This document shows, one piece after another, positions 5,593-7,456 of a stretch of 7,456 bases of DNA. Origin of the DNA: Clostridia bacterium (lineage in GTDB: Bacteria > Bacillota_A > Clostridia > Christensenellales > Borkfalkiaceae); NCBI GenBank assembly GCA_017504735.1, contig JAFVQP010000166.1:1-7456 (forward strand), given 5' to 3'. The position numbers were made by a program, and so were the translations under genes. Positions within the stretch are counted from its first letter, which is position 1, and every line of letters starts with the position of its first letter. Under the pieces are notes generated by a model that did not search any database, was not told the DNA's origin, and worked only from the letters and a program-made list of their open reading frames with translations.

Positions 5593-6096
5593 TTATTTCA
5601 CTTCGCTCCACTTATGATTGTGTAATTCACCTTCCTCCAGTAAGCCCTCATAATCACTTTGACGAAGCGCCTCATAGAGTGCAATTGCAACCGAGTTACC
5701 CAAATTGAGGGAACGAGCTTCGGAAAACATAGGGATACGCAAGCAGGTTTCTTCATTTTTCATAAGCAATTCTTCGGGCAAGCCTTTGGTCTCTTTACCA
5801 AACACCAAAAAATCCCCATCCTGAAATGCCACGTCGCTGTGACGGTGTCTTCCTTTGGTGGTAAAATAGAAAAAACGCCCGTCGGGGTATTTCGCCTTTA
5901 ACTCTTCAAAGCTGTCGTAGTAAGAAATATCCACCAAGTGCCAATAATCAAGCCCCGCGCGTTTTAAGTATTTATCCGTCACCTCAAAACCAAGCGGACG
6001 AATCATATGCAAATGGGTACCCGTAGCAGCACAGGTGCGTGCAATATTACCTGCATTTTGTGGAATTTCCGGCTCAACAAGAACGATATGAAACAT
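5593..6096 (-). CDS. trmL: tRNA (cytidine/uridine(34)-2'-O)-methyltransferase TrmL
   Basis: SPOUT-class methyltransferase that uses S-adenosylmethionine to methylate the ribose at the wobble position of tRNA-Leu. The 167-residue protein starts with the family block VLVEPEIPQNAGNIARTCAA and carries the three parts of the knotted cofactor site: FGKETKGLP (about 105-113), RIPM (about 125-128) and RSLNLGNSVAIALYEALRQ (about 133-151). LDYWHLV (about 49-55) is also typical. Length is close to E. coli TrmL (157). ATG 6096 has AAGGAG (6107-6102) five bases upstream. It has its own sigma-A promoter and diverges from rubrerythrin. A full copy of the dispersed motif lies in its leader at 6115-6133. Confidence 0.94.
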   Translation of the reverse strand: MFHIVLVEPEIPQNAGNIARTCAATGTHLHMIRPLGFEVTDKYLKRAGLDYWHLVDISYYDSFEELKAKYPDGRFFYFTTKGRHRHSDVAFQDGDFLVFGKETKGLPEELLMKNEETCLRIPMFSEARSLNLGNSVAIALYEALRQSDYEGLLEEGELHNHKWSEVK

Positions 6097-6114
6097 ATTT
6101 TCTCCTTAAATCGA

Positions 6115-6133
6115 GGGGGCAGGTATGCGTTGA
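6115..6133 (-). repeat. Dispersed 19-bp motif, full copy in the trmL leader
   Basis: On the - strand the sequence is TCAACGCATACCTGCCCCC, identical over 19 bp to 7124-7142. It lies between the trmL promoter and ribosome binding site. Shorter copies are at 2759-2775 (17 bp), 5417-5430 (14 bp) and 1546-1557 (12 bp), all on the + strand. Confidence 0.85.
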
Positions 6134-6174
6134 GATAACTTTTTACCTAACACCGCCCTATTTTCTTTATATAT

Positions 6175-6203
6175 ATTGTACCGCAAATCCATATCTTTTG
6201 CAA
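6175..6203 (-). promoter_or_regulatory. Sigma-A-type promoter of trmL
   Basis: On the - strand: TTGCAA (6203-6198, 4/6 to consensus), a 17-bp spacer and TACAAT (6180-6175, 5/6). It predicts a leader of about 75 bases before trmL that contains the dispersed motif. Confidence 0.65.
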
Positions 6204-6249
6204 GCGTTTTCAAGCGACTAAAAAAGATATTTACCATACTTTTACAAAC

Positions 6250-6285
6250 CGAAAAACGGATATTTTCGTTACAGTGGACTATACT
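6250..6285 (+). promoter_or_regulatory. Possible rubrerythrin promoter region with a palindrome
   Basis: TATACT (6280-6285) is a fair -10 box about 59 bases before the rubrerythrin start, but the -35 position (6257-6262, CGGATA) is poor. A palindrome CGAAAA-N7-TTTTCG (6250-6268) covers that -35 position, which suggests a regulated or activator-dependent promoter. It does not match a PerR box. Confidence 0.35.
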
Positions 6286-6343
6286 GACTACTAAAGGAAA
6301 CGGCGTTCAATCGTCGATCGCACCTTTAATTGGGAGGAAAAGT

Positions 6344-6940
6344 ATGCAATTTGAAAATACGGAAACTTTTAAAAACCTTGCTCGCAGTTTTGCAGGGGAA
6401 TGTCAGGCAGGCATGCGCTATCAAATGATCGCAAAGCTCGCCATGAAGGAAGGGTTAAAGACCTTATCGGATGCAATTAAAACCATCGCAAAAAACGAAA
6501 CGTTACACGCTACGCAGTTCTTCAATCAGATTATTGAAAAAACTGGCAACCGTGAGAATATCTCGTTTGATGCAGGATATCCTTTTCATATGGGGACACT
6601 AGAGGAAAGTTTAAAATTCGCTGCGGCGGATGAACACAACGAGATGGAAGAAATCTATCCATCCTTTGCCATCACCGCGAAAAACGAGGGATTTGAAGAC
6701 ATTTCCGCACTGTATAAAATGGTTGCCGAGGTAGAGGGTCAACACAAGCGCATCTTCCAATATCTACACGATGGCGTGAGAAATGGAACGTTGTATAAAT
6801 GCGAACATCCCATCCTTTGGATTTGCAGCGAATGCGGGCATATGCACGTGGCAACCGAAGCATGGAAGATTTGTCCTCTTTGCAAATCAGGACAAGGTTA
6901 CGTGGAATTACACCTCCCTTTTGAAGGTGTGCGCGAATAA
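6344..6940 (+). CDS. rbr: Rubrerythrin
   Basis: Cytoplasmic non-heme iron peroxidase of anaerobes that reduces hydrogen peroxide to water. The 198-residue protein has the ferritin-like diiron domain (1-145) followed by a rubredoxin-like iron domain. Diiron ligands are recognisable: E19 in GECQAGMRY, ExxH at E52/H55, E97 and E100 in DEHNEMEEIYP, and ExxH at E131/H134. The rubredoxin knuckles are C161xxC164G and C177xxC180. ATG 6344 has GGGAGG (6332-6337) six bases upstream; an open frame extends back to 6176 but has no ribosome binding site and no family similarity. It leads an operon with the two small genes that follow. A PerR homologue is in the same window, so peroxide regulation is likely but not shown. 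Confidence 0.95.
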   Translation: MQFENTETFKNLARSFAGECQAGMRYQMIAKLAMKEGLKTLSDAIKTIAKNETLHATQFFNQIIEKTGNRENISFDAGYPFHMGTLEESLKFAAADEHNEMEEIYPSFAITAKNEGFEDISALYKMVAEVEGQHKRIFQYLHDGVRNGTLYKCEHPILWICSECGHMHVATEAWKICPLCKSGQGYVELHLPFEGVRE

Positions 6941-6975
6941 CGATTTAACTAGCCGTTTCAAAGGAGAAAATGAGC

Positions 6976-7104
6976 ATGAAAAACAAACAAAACAATCAAA
7001 AAAACAAGAGTAGCAACGGTGCAAAAAACTGCAACAGCAAAAACTGCGGCAATAAAGATTGCGGTAACAACCATGATTATTCCCACGGCGGGAACAACGA
7101 CTGA
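6976..7104 (+). CDS. Small Asn/Lys/Cys-rich protein, unknown function
   Basis: A 42-codon gene with a strong AAAGGAG (6960-6966) nine bases before ATG 6976; an ATG two codons earlier (6970) is too close to that site. About one third of residues are Asn, many others Lys, Gly or Ser. It has three cysteines in a regular pattern, C19-x4-C24-x4-C29 (NCNSKNCGNKDCG), and His/Asp residues near the C-terminus (NNHDYSHGG). No signal peptide or membrane segment. It follows rubrerythrin by 35 bases with no terminator between, and its stop overlaps the start of the next gene (TGATG). The spaced Cys and His suggest metal binding; that is inference, and I do not recognise the family. Confidence 0.75.
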   Translation: MKNKQNNQKNKSSNGAKNCNSKNCGNKDCGNNHDYSHGGNND

Positions 7105-7259
7105 TGGTTAGCAAAAAAAGCAGTCAACGCATACCTGCCCCCACCAAACGAGCTTTAGAATTGGTTGGAAACGTCTCGAAAACCGACGTCAACGGCAGCT
7201 ATACGGGCGTACCAGAACACAAAGAGGAAGTCCCTGTGCAAGACGCGGATGACCTGTAA
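7104..7259 (+). CDS. Small conserved-looking hypothetical protein (51 aa)
   Basis: ATG 7104 overlaps the stop of the preceding gene (TGATG), so translation is probably coupled; there is no good ribosome binding site of its own. The peptide has a basic start, KRALELVGNVSKTDVNGSYT (about 16-35), and the acidic end EEVPVQDADDL. I have the impression that NGSYTG and PVQDADDL recur in short hypothetical proteins of Clostridia, but cannot verify it here. No signal peptide or membrane helix. Residues 7-13 (SQRIPAP) are encoded by a full copy of the dispersed 19-bp motif, 7124-7142. Function unknown; the operon with rubrerythrin hints at a link to oxidative stress. Confidence 0.75.
   Translation: MVSKKSSQRIPAPTKRALELVGNVSKTDVNGSYTGVPEHKEEVPVQDADDL
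7124..7142 (+). repeat. Dispersed 19-bp motif, full copy inside the 51-codon gene
   Basis: TCAACGCATACCTGCCCCC, identical to the copy at 6115-6133 on the opposite strand. Here it is part of a coding region. Confidence 0.85.
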
Positions 7260-7260
7260 A

Positions 7261-7295
7261 TAGAAAACCTCTGCCCTTTCGGCAGAGGTTTTCTA
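7261..7295. terminator. Bidirectional terminator between convergent genes
   Basis: A 15-bp perfect stem, TAGAAAACCTCTGCC (7261-7275) with GGCAGAGGTTTTCTA (7281-7295), closes a 5-base loop. The arms carry A and T runs, so it can work in both directions. It lies just after the rubrerythrin operon and five bases after the stop of the - strand gene at the window edge. Confidence 0.9.
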
Positions 7296-7300
7296 TACCA

Positions 7301-7456
7301 TTAAAAATCGTCGTCTTCACGCTTTTTCTTCTTTTTTGTTTTAGGGGTGGGAGCATCGTCATCGTCAAAGGAATCAAAATCGTCTTCGTCGTCATCTTCG
7401 TCATCGTCATCCATATCGTAATAATCGTCTGCGTTGACATATTCGAAGTCTTCCTC
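7301..7456 (-). CDS. C-terminal end of a protein with a very acidic tail (partial)
   Basis: Fifty-one codons are visible, ending at TAA 7303-7301; the gene continues past the window edge. The segment is dominated by Asp and Glu (about half of the residues, with runs such as DMDDDDEDDDEDDFDSF), then has APTPKTKKKKK and ends in REDDDF. Such tails occur on several unrelated bacterial proteins, for example the RNA polymerase delta subunit, and do not identify the family. No motif allows a name. That it is real is supported by the terminator placed for it and by the strong charge pattern in one frame. Confidence 0.65.
   Translation of the reverse strand, partial: EEDFEYVNADDYYDMDDDDEDDDEDDFDSFDDDDAPTPKTKKKKKREDDDF

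Noticed and set aside
6039..6221. 60-codon + strand open frame across the trmL start
   Set aside because: Antisense to trmL and its promoter, with no ribosome binding site.
6176..6343. N-terminal extension of rubrerythrin
   Set aside because: No ribosome binding site, overlap with the trmL promoter, and the family begins at ATG 6344.
7189..7440. 83-codon - strand open frame rich in Thr and Met
   Set aside because: It is an out-of-frame reading of the Asp/Glu codons of the partial gene and crosses the terminator.
1..7456. Defence, secretion or biosynthetic system
   Set aside because: All sizeable genes belong to known transport, sporulation, tRNA modification or peroxide-stress families; nothing supports such a system here.

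Overview
The window reads as chromosomal DNA of an anaerobic, endospore-forming Firmicute of the class Clostridia. This is inferred from the spore genes (spoIIR, a sleB-type lytic enzyme, a ypeB-like partner), PerR with rubrerythrin, a YerC-type regulator, strong AGGAGG ribosome binding sites and sigma-A promoters with 17-bp spacers. Nothing looks like a phage, defence or biosynthetic island. Gene content is mostly ordinary; the unexpected material lies in repeats, one promoter/hairpin arrangement, small genes and one unusual N-terminal extension.

Left part, + strand (1-1200): the last codons of an amino-acid ABC permease, its ATPase (60-854) and a yerC-like regulator (861-1148), tightly packed and closed by a strong terminator. 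After a short segment with an inverted repeat, everything from about 1300 to 6100 is read from the - strand.

Central part, - strand, in transcription order: trmL (tRNA methyltransferase), spoIIR (forespore signal protein), sleB (cortex-lytic enzyme), a 227-bp tandem repeat element, ypeB (with a long charged N-terminal extension), perR (peroxide sensor) and tRNA-Gly(CCC). spoIIR has a good sigma-F promoter candidate that starts transcription inside a terminator-like hairpin. sleB and ypeB form the usual germination pair but are separated here by the repeat element.

Right part, + strand (6344-7295): rubrerythrin followed by two very small genes (42 and 51 codons, overlapping at TGATG) and a bidirectional terminator. 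The window ends inside a - strand gene with a very acidic C-terminus. PerR and rubrerythrin are a plausible regulator/target pair, although no perfect PerR box is visible upstream of rubrerythrin.

The most unusual signal is a short dispersed DNA motif, TCAACGCATACCTGCCCCC, present in five full or partial copies (two identical over 19 bp), both between and inside genes and in unrelated coding contexts.
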